Positions 1 through 10,383 of a DNA stretch of 64,000 bases are shown here, piece after piece. Source of the stretch: Limnanthes douglasii subsp. nivea. Its lineage: Eukaryota > Streptophyta > Magnoliopsida > Brassicales > Limnanthaceae. The DNA lies in assembly GCA_036936605.1 (NCBI GenBank), contig JAUPFV010000002.1, positions 334,899,215-334,963,214 of the forward strand, read 5' to 3'. How positions within the stretch are numbered: position 1 is the first letter of the stretch; every line of letters starts with the position of its first letter. The position numbers and the translations under genes are program-made. A model generated the notes under the pieces. That model searched no databases and was not told the DNA's origin. It was given only the letters and a program-made list of their open reading frames with translations.

Positions 1-420
1 TCGAGCATATGGTATGCTCTTCTTTAATGTCTTTCTCTCAAGAGCAGTAGTTTTTGAAGACTCCATGATCTTCGAAGCGCACGCTGTCTGTGCTCTTTTA
101 ACATCCATTGATATTTTTTCTCCAAAATCATTAGTTTGAGATCTTGTCTTGAAATAATTTCTCATGTCATTCAGGAATCCTCCCATATATTGGCTCGATT
201 TTGCTTCAAGTTGTCTTTTTAAAATCATTATCATCTTCGCTTCACCTCGTCCTATGGAAATTGCTAGAATCATCCTTTTTTTATACTTTCCCGAATCTGA
301 ATTTTGCTTAAAAAAATGAATTCTTTGAGGAATATTCAAGTCATCTCTTTGATTCAAATTTTGTTTTTGATAATTAGTGCCTGAAATTTTCATTTGGCAC
401 ATTTTTGTTTTTCGAAGTAG
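1..420 (-). CDS. Partial unknown ORF, open through the window edge
   Basis: Reading the minus strand from 420 to 1 gives 140 codons with no stop. This is unlikely by chance in DNA this AT-rich. The first in-frame ATG is near 400-402, and an in-frame stop lies at 421-423, inside the CACTA tip. The product is Lys-, Gln- and Ser-rich and looks hydrophilic and helical. A central stretch reads RQLEAKSSQYMGGFLNDM and is followed by DVKRAQTACASKIMESS. I do not recognise the family. A second, broken copy lies at 55808-56238, where TGA stops and indels interrupt the frame. The ORF ends exactly where the CACTA element begins, so that insertion may have removed its 5' exon. It could be a captured host exon or an extra ORF of an unidentified element. 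Confidence 0.4.
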
Positions 421-436
421 TCACTACTAAAAAATA

Positions 437-1130
437 TAGTTGTTGTGAGAAATATTTTAGCGACAACCAGATTTTGTAGCAACATGTTTTATATAGTGAC
501 AAAATAAAAGGATTGTCACAACATATACGCTAAACTTGTTGTGACAAAAATTTCGTAAGAGATATATTTATTGCGACAAAATTATAACTTGTCACAAAAA
601 ATGGGATGTAACAATTGTCACGAAATGTTTGTCGCCAAAACAGTTTATTGTGACAAATTTTAAAATGTCTCTAAAAGTTTTTCTCGAGTGACGAATTTCT
701 ATGACTTTTTGTGATGAAATATAGTTTATCACAAAAGTTATATATGTTGTGAGGATTATTTTAGCGACTACGTGATTTTGTAGCAACATAACTTATTTAG
801 TGACAAAATAAAAAAATTATCACAAATCTACACCAAACTTGTTGTGACGAAAAAATCGTAAGAACAGGTGTATTTATTGCGACAAAATTTTAATTAGTAT
901 TATGACACATTTTAAAGTGTCTCCAAACATTTATTTGTAGTGAAGAATTTTTATTACTTTTTACGATAAAATATAGTTTATCTCAAAAGTTTATACACTT
1001 GTGAGAACAAGTGTATCTATTGCAATAAAATTATAATTCGTCTAAAAAAGTAATTTTTGTCACGAAATAGGTAATTTTTTGTTACAAATCTTTGTTGCTA
1101 TAATGAAGTGAAATTTGTTCATAATTTTTC
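437..1130. repeat. CACTA subterminal repeat region
   Basis: A unit of about 300 bp is present twice in tandem, starting near 437 and near 735. Both copies hold dense TTGTGACAAA / TTTGTCACAA-type motifs in both orientations, plus TTTTAGCGAC and TTTTGTAGCAACAT blocks. CACTA elements carry short subterminal repeats that bind a transposition protein. This block is the likely equivalent, although binding is inferred only from position and repetition. Confidence 0.7.
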
Positions 1131-1139
1131 ACTATAATA

Positions 1140-2942
1140 TATAGTTGGTCCAAAAAAATTATATTAAATTTCATTCATCCTACAATTATTTATTTAATTT
1201 TTTATAAAAACCATATTTTAGAACATGATTATTTTAGACACTGAATTGTCCAAACTTTTTAATTAACTAAGAAAAATATAAATATTCATTTAAATATATA
1301 CATCAATAATAATTTTAATTAAAATCGATATGAATTTTGAAGTTAAAAAAAGATACGTAACTTTTTTTATATTTTAAAAAACACTTTCCGCTGTTTTTTC
1401 GGCAGTTTAAAAAAAAAGATATTATCCTCTATTTAAAAAAAAACTGTTACAAAATATTATCTATATAATTCTGTTTTAAAATCTTATCTTTAAAATTATA
1501 AAAATAAGATATTATCCGCTATTTTAAAAAAACTGTTACAAAATATTATCTATAAAATTCTGTTTCAAAATCTTATCTTTAAAAATATAAAAATCTGTAA
1601 CTTCTTTAATTTTGTAAAAGAAAAAAGATTATTGGCAGTTTTAAAAAAATCTTACCCTTAATTTTTTTTAATATTTATAACAGTTGAAAAATTTATTTCT
1701 ATATTTTCTCTTATTCCTATTTTTTCTCTAGTGGTTGTTTATGGCTAGTAAAATAATTAGTAAAATCATTATTAAATATTTAGAAACTAATTGTTAAAAC
1801 TAAAAAAACCATTGGACAAATCGGTATTTAATATATTTCTAAATAAAATAATCGAAACAATTATAAAAAAAATGAATTTTATATTTTAAATATTTTACTA
1901 GATATTCAAATTAATAATTAAAATCTTGCAACTAATAAGTTTATTAATAGATATTTAGAATATATCTTTTAAATTATTAGAATATATTTTCAAATATTAT
2001 ATATTTTTATAATTTTATTGGATTTCTCAATTAATATTTTTAAACGTTTAAAAAACTTATTAAATAACAAAAAAAAATGGAAACATAATATTTGGAGAAC
2101 TAGATATTATATATTTGTGTGAGAGATTTGAGAAATAGATTTGTGAGTTGAGAGATTTAAGAACTAGATATTTGTTTGACAGATGTATGATTCAAGAGAT
2201 TTAAGAACTAGAAATTTGTAGATATTTGTGTGAGATACGATTTGAGAGATAAGTGAAGATTAGGTAATGCATTTATGGATAAAATAGTTGGAAAAAAATA
2301 ATACTAAATAGGATATCCTATTTGGCAAATCGGATATCCTAATTAGAAAATCGGATATCCTATCTGTGACTAACAACCATTGGGCAAGTCGGTATTTAAT
2401 ATATTTATAGATAAAATAATTGGAAACAAAAATTAATCAAGTTTTTATATTTTATGTAGTTTATTAGATAGTTAAATTAACAGTTAAAATAATATATCTT
2501 TTAAATTGTTACAAGATATTTTCAAATGTTATGTATTTTTATAATTTTATAGGATTTCTCAATTAATATCTTTAATTGTTTAAAAAAGTAAATTAACAAA
2601 AAAAACAAAAACATAATATTTGAAGAATTAGATATTTGTGAGAGAAATTTGAGAACTAGATATGTAAAAATAGATTTGTGATTTCAGGGATTTAAGAACT
2701 AGATATTTGTGTGAGTATGATATATAATTTGAGAGATTTAATAACTAGATATTTGCGTGAGATGTAATTTGAGAGATAAGTGAAGATGAGGCAAGGTATT
2801 TATAGATAAAATAGTCGGAAAAATAATAATGCTAAATATGCTAATGATAAGCGATTAAACAAAACCACTTGTAGCTTAGGTAAATAAGCATCAAACGCCA
2901 AATATAAGAAAAAATGTCAATGGAATTACAACCGAGTTTGTT
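1140..2942. repeat. CACTA non-coding interior with ~570-bp direct duplication
   Basis: There is no coding sequence here. Two diverged direct copies start at about 1808 and 2377 with ACCATTGGNCAANTCGGTA. Each ends with a GATAAGTGAAGAT block (about 2250 and 2777). Both contain repeated AGAGATTTAAGAACTAGA phrases. Between them, at 2310-2365, GGATATCC occurs three times about 24 bp apart. Shorter TTATCT/AAATAT-rich repeats fill 1380-1680. Confidence 0.6.
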
Positions 2943-3719
2943 TTAAATATCATCTGAACTAGTATGATCATTGTTATCATATGTTGACTCGTCTTCGTAA
3001 TTGTTACTGCTTTTATTTTCTGGCTCTGACTCTACTTCACAATTTGATTCTTCAAAATCGTCAATGAAATCCTTTCGTGTTTCTGATTGTCGTGTATTTA
3101 TAACGTTTATAGGAAATGTTATTGTAGAAACATCATCTATCTCGAACGGCTCTTCAACATTATTAGTCGATCTAACAAAATTAGTTAGTAGGGTAGAACT
3201 AGATGAATCTTCTTGGTACGCCGACTCACTTTCGTTACTTACGTAACTTCCTTCTGTAGGCATCTTCCATATATTCCTGTGGTTCAAACGTTGAACAATT
3301 TTCCAATCACTACCCAATTTGGGATCATCTAAAAAAAATACTTGTGTTGCCGTTGTTGCCAAAACATAAGGGTCATCAGCATAACAAAATGTTCCCGTGT
3401 TTACCGAACTAAAACCATAATCTTGTCGAATTGACGTGTCATACCAGTGGCATTCAAACAAAACCACTGGTTTTCCCTCTAAGTAAAACAACGTGATAAC
3501 ATTTAAAAGTTTTCCGTAATAATGAGTGCCATTACCATCCCCAACCACCATTACACCACTATTTTGTGTGGTCAAATTATCATCTCGCCGAGCAGCCAAA
3601 TATTTTATTGCACCATTAATAATGCATCCGGTATAAAGTCCACTACATAAAGGACCTCTGGCTAGTGCATATAGATCTTCACTGAAATCAGGATGTTGAG
3701 CATCTCTAAGATTCTCAAT

Positions 3720-3804
3720 CTACACAACGAACATTTTTTATTTAAATTAATATTAAATATAATATAATCCAATATAAAAAAATGTAAAGAATAAAAATAC
3801 TTAC
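3720..3804 (-). other. Intron 2 of the TNP2 relic
   Basis: This 85-nt intron starts GTAAGT and ends GTGTAG. Splicing joins NWFRTY to the DUF4216-like part in an open frame. Confidence 0.65.
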
Positions 3805-4201
3805 ATAAGTCCTGAACCAATTTGGGAACTCCTTACGATGTTTTTGCAAATAATTACGAGGATGTTTTTTTTTAATATCTTCAAGATGTCCTTGAACTAA
3901 ATTTGTAATCTCTTCACAATTTTGCAATACACACCAATGTGCCAGCATTAACTTCTCACTATTTAGTTGTTCACGGGTTGGATGGACGCCAAATGGTTTA
4001 ACATCTTGGTTAAATACCGATAATTTATTTGGTGAACTATCACTTTTAAAATTTTGAGACTTCTCTTCATTGGATACATTAGATGCGGTATTCAAATACA
4101 TTGCACAAAAGGTAAGAGACTCATTTGATATGTAAGCTTCAGCAATAGATCCTTCTGGACGTGCTCTGTTAGCTACATATTTTTTGTACGTTCCAAGTAT
4201 C

Positions 4202-4284
4202 CTGCATATGAGAGATTATATTTTAAAAACATGTTGATTAAAAATAAAACAAAACAAAACAATATGTTACAAAAATTTAATCAC
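4202..4284 (-). other. Intron 1 of the TNP2 relic
   Basis: This 83-nt intron starts GTGATT and ends ATGCAG. Splicing it out joins the WMYPIE part of the DUF4218-like domain to a tail containing NRARPEGSIAEAYI, which matches the usual order in TNP2 proteins. Confidence 0.65.
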
Positions 4285-5693
4285 CATTCAATTGGATACA
4301 TCCAACGAAACTGAACGGGACCACCAAGGAGTGCCTCGTCTGGAAAATGTATCATAAGATGTATCATAATATCAAAAAAGGATGGAGGAAATATTCGCTC
4401 GAGTCTACAAAGAATGTATACAATGTCTTCTTTAAGTTGGACGATATCTTCTTTTTTTAATTCTTTTGCGCAAAGTTGAGAGAAAAATTTGGACAACATT
4501 ATAATCGTTTCTACAACATCGCGCCCTAAGTAAGGTCTAATTCCGATAGGAAGTAGACGTTGGAGCAACACATGACAATCATGACTTTTCAAATCAGAAA
4601 TTTTACCACCATCCAATTTTACACATTTGGATATAATTGCTGCATATCCTTGTGGATATCTCACAGATGTAAGCCATGTTAAAAATAATTTTTTATCCAT
4701 TGGTTTGACTATGTACGAAGGATGTCCCATATGAAATTTGTCGCCTTTTTTTTCAGCCATAATTTTTTTCTTATGCCCATAGCTTCTAAATCTTGACGGG
4801 CTTTCCAAGTATCTTTTGATTTACCATCAATATTTAACACGGTCCCAACTACACTATCACAAACATTTTTCTCAACATGTATTACATCTAGGTTGTGACG
4901 TAATTTCAATTTCGACCAATATTCAAGCTCAAAAAATACACTTTTACCCGTCCAATTAAGATGTGTAGATGACCTACGCATTTTTCGATCTTTATTAGCA
5001 GGATGATTCCCGACTTGTCCAAATTCTAACTTATCTAAATAAGCAAGTATCTCTTCTCCTGACCATTTTTTAGGTTTTATTCCACTTTCTTCATGACCAT
5101 CAAAAGCTTTTTTATCTTTCCGCCAATTATGATCCAATGGTAGCCATCGACGATGACCTAAATAACAAACTTTTCCATTGTGCCAGCTAGAATTTACATC
5201 ATCAAAACATACTGGACAAGCTTGATATCCTTTCGTGTACCACGACGACACCATTCCATAGGCTGGAAATCACTTATAGTCCACAAAACAGCAGCGCGCA
5301 TGTTGAATATTGTTCCTGTATAACGATCATAAGTTTCAACACCTATCTTCCATAGGTCATTGAGGTCATCAATTAAAGGTTTGAGATATATATAGATGTT
5401 TTTCCGTGGAGAATATGGCCCCGGAATGAGTAAACTCAACATAGTGAATTCTTTGTTCATACACAACCAAGGTGGCAAGTTATATGGAACAACAACAACC
5501 GGCCAAGTACTGTAAGATAGGTTTTGGTTTCCGAATGGATTAAATCCATCTGTTGCAATTCCTAATCTAATATTTCGTGGATCAATTGAAAAATCAGGAT
5601 ATAACTTATCAAATGAGGCCCATGTTTCTCCATCTGCCGGATGTCTCATAACACCGTCATTATATCGTTTTTCTTTATGCCATCTCATTTCTT

Positions 5694-5857
5694 TGGCGTG
5701 CGTGTTTAGTTGCGGTCATTTATTACATTTTGGTGGGGAATGCATTTAATATTTTTACGCTTCTCATCTCATTGCGTCTATAATTTCAAACCGCATGCTT
5801 TCACATCTACTACTAAGATTTTTTTTACCAAGATTTTCTAACCACTGTAACTACTTT
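5694..5857 (+). pseudogene. LINE ORF2 C-terminal scrap
   Basis: The plus strand reads WRACLVAVIYYI, the type of sequence that follows the zinc-binding zf-RVT region in plant L1-like ORF2. The corresponding region of copy 2 (60420-60590) continues directly from a longer ORF2 C-terminus at 59480-60420. Here everything upstream was replaced by the CACTA relic. Several stops make it non-coding. Confidence 0.55.
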
Positions 5858-5866
5858 ATATACTTT

Positions 5867-6491
5867 GGGATGGACATTTAATGTCGACTTTTGATTGGTT
5901 ACTGGACTATTTTCAAATGCAGCAATAATGATAATTTTATATCTTTTTTATATGGACATAACTATCCTTTTAGAATATTACTATACTTTAAAGAGTAGTA
6001 TCTACCTAAAATACTGCAATCTTTTATTTAATTAAGTACTATTATATTATTTATCAAACTTAAGTTTTATTAATCATTGTTAAATTATTTTTATTTTTGA
6101 AGAGTATTTTTCGTAAATCCTCTAAATGTTTTATCTAATTAATATATTTGTAGTATTTTATTTTTGACTTTCAAAACAAAATTTAGAAAATATATTTTAA
6201 TATAATTTTATTGAATTAATTTTAAGTCAGTTTATTTTGAAATTTCTAAATACAAATTGAAAAAATCACTTTCTAAATTATTTTTAAAAGTCAGTTCTAT
6301 ATAATATTTTTAAAAATAAATATTTATTTTTTTATATATTCTTTATAAATGATAAGAACAAAACGGTTGTTTTTAAATCACTTATATTTTTTAATGAAAC
6401 AAAGAAACAGAGTTTTTATAAAGAAATAAAATAGTGTTTTTTAAATTTCAAAAATGTAGTTTCTAAAATTACTTTTATTTTTGAATTTAAG

Positions 6492-6533
<42 letters not shown>

Positions 6534-6691
6534 TTTAATTCTAAAACAACAGTACATTATATGTCTTATTAAGTAAATCTGTCTATAAATTTTACTTTTT
6601 ATCGTAAATATAAAAAGCAGGTTGATTTTACTAAAAAATAAGTTATTAAATGCTTATTAACCGGTGCCATGGGCAATGGTTAGCCAAACCC
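5867..6691. mobile_element. 825-bp non-autonomous element, 9-bp target duplication
   Basis: The insertion is flanked by ATATACTTT at 5858-5866 and again at 6692-6700. Copy 2 of the surrounding repeat has a single ATATACTTC at the equivalent place (about 60588), an empty site. The ends read GGGATGGAC and, on the opposite strand, GGGTTTGGC, a weak terminal inverted repeat. A 9-bp duplication is typical of Mutator-like elements. There is no coding capacity; the interior is AT-rich and includes a TA microsatellite. Confidence 0.75.
6494..6529. repeat. (TA)n microsatellite
   Basis: An uninterrupted TA dinucleotide run of about 36 bp inside the 825-bp insertion. Confidence 0.95.
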
Positions 6692-7453
6692 ATATACTTT
6701 TAATTTACTTTTGTTTTTTAGTTATGGTCCTTTTGGGGTTTTAGTACAAAATTTTGGACTAAACAGATTTTAATTACCGTCTTATATTCATTTTTATTTA
6801 TTTAAAATTTTAAAAAGTCAAATGTTATAATTTAAATTTAAAACTCAAATTTAATATTCTAAACTGTAATAAATAAATAAATTATTATTATTAAAATACA
6901 TTTGTTAATAATTAATTAGTTATTCGACGTACAATAATAATTTAATTTAACATCAAATAGATTTTGTTATTCAAATGATGCGGATTTACCCAAGATATAA
7001 AAATATATTAATGAAAGATGATGTATATATTTTACTGTTATTGTAAAATAAAATATAAGGTTGCTATTATTAAAATTATGAATAAATAAATGAATAGTAT
7101 TAATATTGTATTTGAAACTCCTTAAATGAGTATTTCATGAGGCAAAAAGACAAGAAGAAAGGTGAAACCCAAAAGAATGTTACAAGAAGCTTTATATATT
7201 GCGGTCTCGCTTTGTCTTTGGTTTACAATCACACAAACAAAACATCTAAATCAGAATTCTACTCTTTCGAGCTCATTTATGGTCAACACTGGTTAGTTAA
7301 AATTATAAGATTTCATAAGAGTATGAATGCTTTAATAGCCGGAAACTGGCGGTTTATGCGTTGGATTTGTCTTCTCAAAAGATTATTTACATGGTTAGTG
7401 ATATTATGGTAAGTTATTTTATGATATTTTTCGCTTTGATATTATGCGTTGGA

Positions 7454-7745
7454 TTATCACGTTTTGTGTCATTTAGTCCCTCGACGAAAAAATCACGGGT
7501 GAGGGTCCCTCTACTATCAAAAATCTATAATTTGAGTCTCCGCGCGTGGTTTTTGCTATAATGCTGCCACGTGTCACTATAGTTAAATGGTTTTTGTTTT
7601 ATAAATAGTCATTGACTTTTAACTCCATTTTTACCCTATAAATTTAATATTTTTTAAATATTTTTATTTTCATTTTTGTTTTTATTTTTTGTTTTTCTCA
7701 AAACAGAGTATAACAAAATTTGCTCTACTCTGTTTTTTCTTCTTC
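7454..7745 (+). repeat. Left terminal inverted repeat
   Basis: This arm starts TTATCACGTTTTGTGTCATT and includes TCCCTCGACG, AATCACGGGTGAGGGTCCCT and CTGCCACGTGT. It ends with a CAGAGTATAACAAAATTTG block. It matches 9170-9437 in inverted orientation with scattered mismatches. Confidence 0.85.
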
Positions 7746-7755
7746 GTTTCATCTC

Positions 7756-7987
7756 ACAACCCCACACTGCTCTTATCCTCTACGCACGTTCTATTATCTC
7801 TAAGCTCTTCCTTGGGCGGCTTGGTAACTTAGAATTAGCAGTTGGTTCACTCACCATTGCTTTTGCTAATATAATCGGATACTCTGTTTTATCTGGTTTA
7901 GTTTTGGGTATGGAACCACTCTGTTCTCAAGCTTTTGGTCTTAAAAAGCCGAAACTTCTTTTTTTAACCCTTCATCGGACAGTTATA
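7756..7987 (+). pseudogene. MATE (DETOXIFICATION) efflux transporter fragment
   Basis: The frame running through this interval reads LYARSIISKLFLGRLGNLEL, then FANIIGYSVLSGLVLGMEPL and CSQAFGLKKPKLLFLTLHRT. This matches the first transmembrane region of plant MATE family multidrug/toxin antiporters, where ITGYSVLSGLA, GMEP, GQAFGAK and LTLQRT are conserved. Only about 75 residues of an approximately 500-residue family are present, so it cannot function. It sits inside the long-TIR element and was probably captured as an exon. The downstream frame closes in AT-rich sequence at 8002. Confidence 0.8.
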
Positions 7988-8030
7988 GAATATAATATAT
8001 AAAATGTGATGCCTGAATTGGAAGATGTTT

Positions 8031-8647
8031 AGTGTAGCCCAGTCTTCTACACTAAACATGATGTTGGCCTCAGAGTTGGCTTACTCTGAGGCCAAATGAA
8101 GGATTAAGAAGGAAGACAAGACTTGGCAGATAGCTTTTGGGTCGGGTTTTAAGTGTAATAGTGTTGTATGGAAAGCTTTGAGGACTATAAACCCAGCGAA
8201 AGAGAAGAACCCATGGATGAACGAAATCCACCAATTCTCGGTAGAAGTTCCAAGGGTGACAAAACTCTAGAGCTGGGCGGGCTGAAATTCTTTACTAGTG
8301 CGGGTTCAGAACAAATTCTTATTCTTTTTGCGCATTTTTCGAAATGTAGCAATTTAATTGTTGTGCTCTTTAGGGTTTGTTATTTTTTTATCTGGAACAA
8401 AATATTTTTTCTTAATTTATATTTGGTGGGTTATTCTAGATTTGGTTAGGGAAATGCAATTTTTTATGACTCGCTTGTTGTATTGACATGTGTTTTCTAA
8501 CTTCGAATTGAAAGAGGTTAGTAGTTTCGTCTCAATCAATTATTTATCAACCTGGGTTACGAGCTTACCTATTTAATGATAGGTATTCAGTTGTTAAACG
8601 ATGTAATCAGCATCTGTCGAGGTGAGTGTAGAAGACTGGGCTACACT
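8031..8647. repeat. 617-bp block bounded by exact 23-bp inverted copies
   Basis: The 23-bp sequence at 8031-8053 (AGTGTAG, then CCCAGTCTT, then CTACACT) recurs exactly as its reverse complement at 8625-8647. Each copy is itself partly palindromic (AGTGTAG...CTACACT) and could form a hairpin. The block encloses the KCS fragment and its 3' flank. No target duplication is evident outside. It may be a nested small element or the boundary of one capture event. Confidence 0.7.
8070..8270 (+). pseudogene. 3-ketoacyl-CoA synthase C-terminal fragment
   Basis: Sixty-seven codons read SELAYSEAK, a stop (TGA), then [40 protein letters not shown], and [16 protein letters not shown] followed by TAG. This is the conserved C-terminus of plant KCS enzymes, which condense malonyl-CoA with acyl-CoA in very-long-chain fatty acid elongation at the ER. 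The GSGFKCNS block with its conserved Asn is present. The catalytic Cys and His regions lie upstream in the intact enzyme and are missing. The genuine terminal stop is retained, and 8271-8460 probably derives from the parent 3' UTR. Confidence 0.88.
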
Positions 8648-9169
8648 CCCTTCTTTGTCTTAGTGGCTGTGCTTCTCGTCATCTGAGAATTAGCTGACGA
8701 TAATATTTTTCTGTTGCCCACCACATGCTCGATGAAAATGGCATTCGGATTAGATGGTTTGTCAATAGTTTCCTAACATTTGGCCTTTTCCAAACGGTCC
8801 CAGTCTCTTCCAATATTGTTCAAATACATCTATTCCTGGCTACAATTACAATTGTATAAACAATTCTAAAACCCTAGGACTAATTTTACACCTTGGGTTG
8901 TACAGCAAGAACTCAATCAAAAGTTTTGTAATCTTCCGTGTCTTTTTGTATGCCTCCTTCTGAACGAATCCGAATCAGAATCCGAATCCGTTGGGTCTGT
9001 TCTTTCATAGAATTTGTGAATTATGTCTTGCATAACAATAGTTTTTCAACTTTTTACACCGATGCGGCGGCTCTACTCAACTGAAACATTTAAATTCTAT
9101 CACGCAACTAAAAAATAAGTTGGAAGATAAGAATTATAAAGAGGTTTTGAGAAAAAAAAACAAAAAACA

Positions 9170-9437
9170 AAAAGAAAAGAAAAACAGAGTATAGCAAATT
9201 TTGTTATACTCTGTTTTAAGAAAAAATAAAAATAAAAAAAATATTTAATTCAAAAGGTAAAAGTGGAATTAAAAGTCGAGGGACTATCTATAAAACAAAA
9301 ACCATTTAACTATAGTTACACGTGGCAGCATTATAGTCAAAACCACGCGCGATGACTGAAATTATAGATTTTTGATAGTCGAGGGACCCTCACCCGTGAT
9401 TTTTTTGTCGAGGACTAAATGACACAAAACGTGATAG
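9170..9437 (-). repeat. Right terminal inverted repeat
   Basis: The inverted partner of 7454-7745 shares AGGGACCCTCACCCGTGATT, ACACGTGGCAGCATTATAG and AATGACACAAAACGTGATA with the reverse complement of the left arm. It also carries its own copy of the CAGAGTATAGCAAATTTTG block. Confidence 0.85.
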
Positions 9438-10383
9438 TCGAGAGACGAAGCAACGATTTAAGCCTCCGTCCTTTCATAATAGTTTTCATGTAGGAAATCT
9501 GATACTAGCTTAGGATAAGATATATTTTCTGATATTTCTGCATTTTATTTTGATATTTCTGTATTTTACTTTTAAGTTTTTAGTCATCATTAATTAAAAG
9601 TTAGTTAATCTATTTTAAAGAAAAGCGAGGAGCATATTTTAATTTAATCCAATTTCATTTTATCTTAATTAAATCACGATAGTTTGCTTTGTTTTAAACC
9701 TAAAAACTAAAACACAACAACCTTATATTTGAATACATTTTCAACTTTATATATTTTAATTTCTTTAAAAGAATAGTACCCTTTTATCCATATGGATTTT
9801 GCCAAAATATTTTTATATATATTATTGATTTTTATTTTTTATTTTTTAATAACATAAAATTTATTATAAATTGAATCTAACACAATGAAAAATTTGAATC
9901 TTTTTCAGAATCAAATATAGGTTTTTGAAATTATTCTTTTGAAACAATTTTTTTTTGTTTTGAAACTTTACACAAACGTTTTATTAATGAAAAATAAAAA
10001 TTTGAGAATAAAATTATAAAATAAGTATTTTTAAAGCCGACTAAATTTAATAAATGTCACAATCGTAAAAAGTAATTCGTATTTATGATGTTTTTCTAAA
10101 GAAGAAGTCGAACTTTAAAAATTCGTTGTCCATGCGCAATACATACAATGCTCAACTAAAACAATAAAAGATAATAAAAAAAACGGTCGTTCACAGTTAT
10201 AATATTTCTTAGATGAACAAAGATGGTTAAATAATCACGAATGACAAAGGCAGTCATTTCATATACGTTTTTGTTATTAAAAGCGTTGAATTGGAACTTA
10301 ATGACTCAATTTAGAATGTCCTTTAAAAATTTCAATTGTACTTCGACACCTAATCCAAACTTCTTGGATATCCTATCTCTCTA

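Larger units (their letters stand above)
422..5693 (-). mobile_element. CACTA (En/Spm-type) DNA transposon, one end missing
   Basis: The left end at 422 reads CACTACTAAAAAATATAG, a typical plant CACTA terminus. It is followed by about 700 bp of subterminal repeats. The minus strand then carries a TNP2-type transposase gene with DUF4218- and DUF4216-like parts. The element lies tail-first, with its transposase pointing toward 422. No matching terminus (ending TTTTTTAGTAGTG) is seen near 5700. Instead the transposase coding sequence stops abruptly at about 5693, where LINE-derived sequence shared with 60420 begins. The 5' part of the element was therefore lost. The three bases before the terminus are AGT, but without the other end the 3-bp target duplication cannot be confirmed. 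Confidence 0.85.
2943..5693 (-). pseudogene. TNP2-type CACTA transposase, truncated and frameshifted
   Basis: The relic reads on the minus strand in three exons. Exon 1 (5693-4285) holds the transposase core, beginning mid-domain at MRWHKE and including GVMRHPADGETW and RLGIATDGFNPFG. It continues into a DUF4218-like part with LKSHDCHVLLQRLLP, PPSFFDIMIHLMIH and FRWMYP. The reading frame changes near 5250 and again near 4780, so exon 1 is broken. Exon 2 (4201-3805) contains NRARPEGSIAEAYI and ends at NWFRTY. Exon 3 (3719-2943) is DUF4216-like (TQNSGVMVV, YYGKLLNVITLFY, VVLFECHWYD) with an acidic tail. Introns at 4284-4202 and 3804-3720 have GT and AG ends. The N-terminus is lost at the 5693 junction. 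No catalytic function is expected. Confidence 0.88.
7440..9465. mobile_element. Long-TIR element carrying host gene fragments (Pack-MULE-like)
   Basis: Copy 2 lacks this ~2-kb block: its sequence runs from the TTTTTCGCTTT block (about 61365) straight to CCTTTCATAATAG. The insertion has long terminal inverted repeats of about 270-290 bp (see the TIR entries). Its interior carries a MATE transporter fragment and a 3-ketoacyl-CoA synthase fragment, both plus strand, and no transposase. That architecture matches Pack-type Mutator-like elements, which capture pieces of host genes. No clean 9-bp target duplication is visible, so the superfamily is inferred and the exact ends are uncertain by about 20 bp. 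Confidence 0.7.

Noticed and set aside
5806..5830. Second CACTA terminus at CTACTACTAAGATTTTTT
   Set aside because: It lies in sequence also present in copy 2 (60530), which has no CACTA element, and it is in the wrong orientation for the missing end.
7137..7412. Conserved small gene shared by both repeat copies
   Set aside because: The frame is kept in 61014-61238 only because the DNA is duplicated. The copies differ by indels, and no protein family is recognised.
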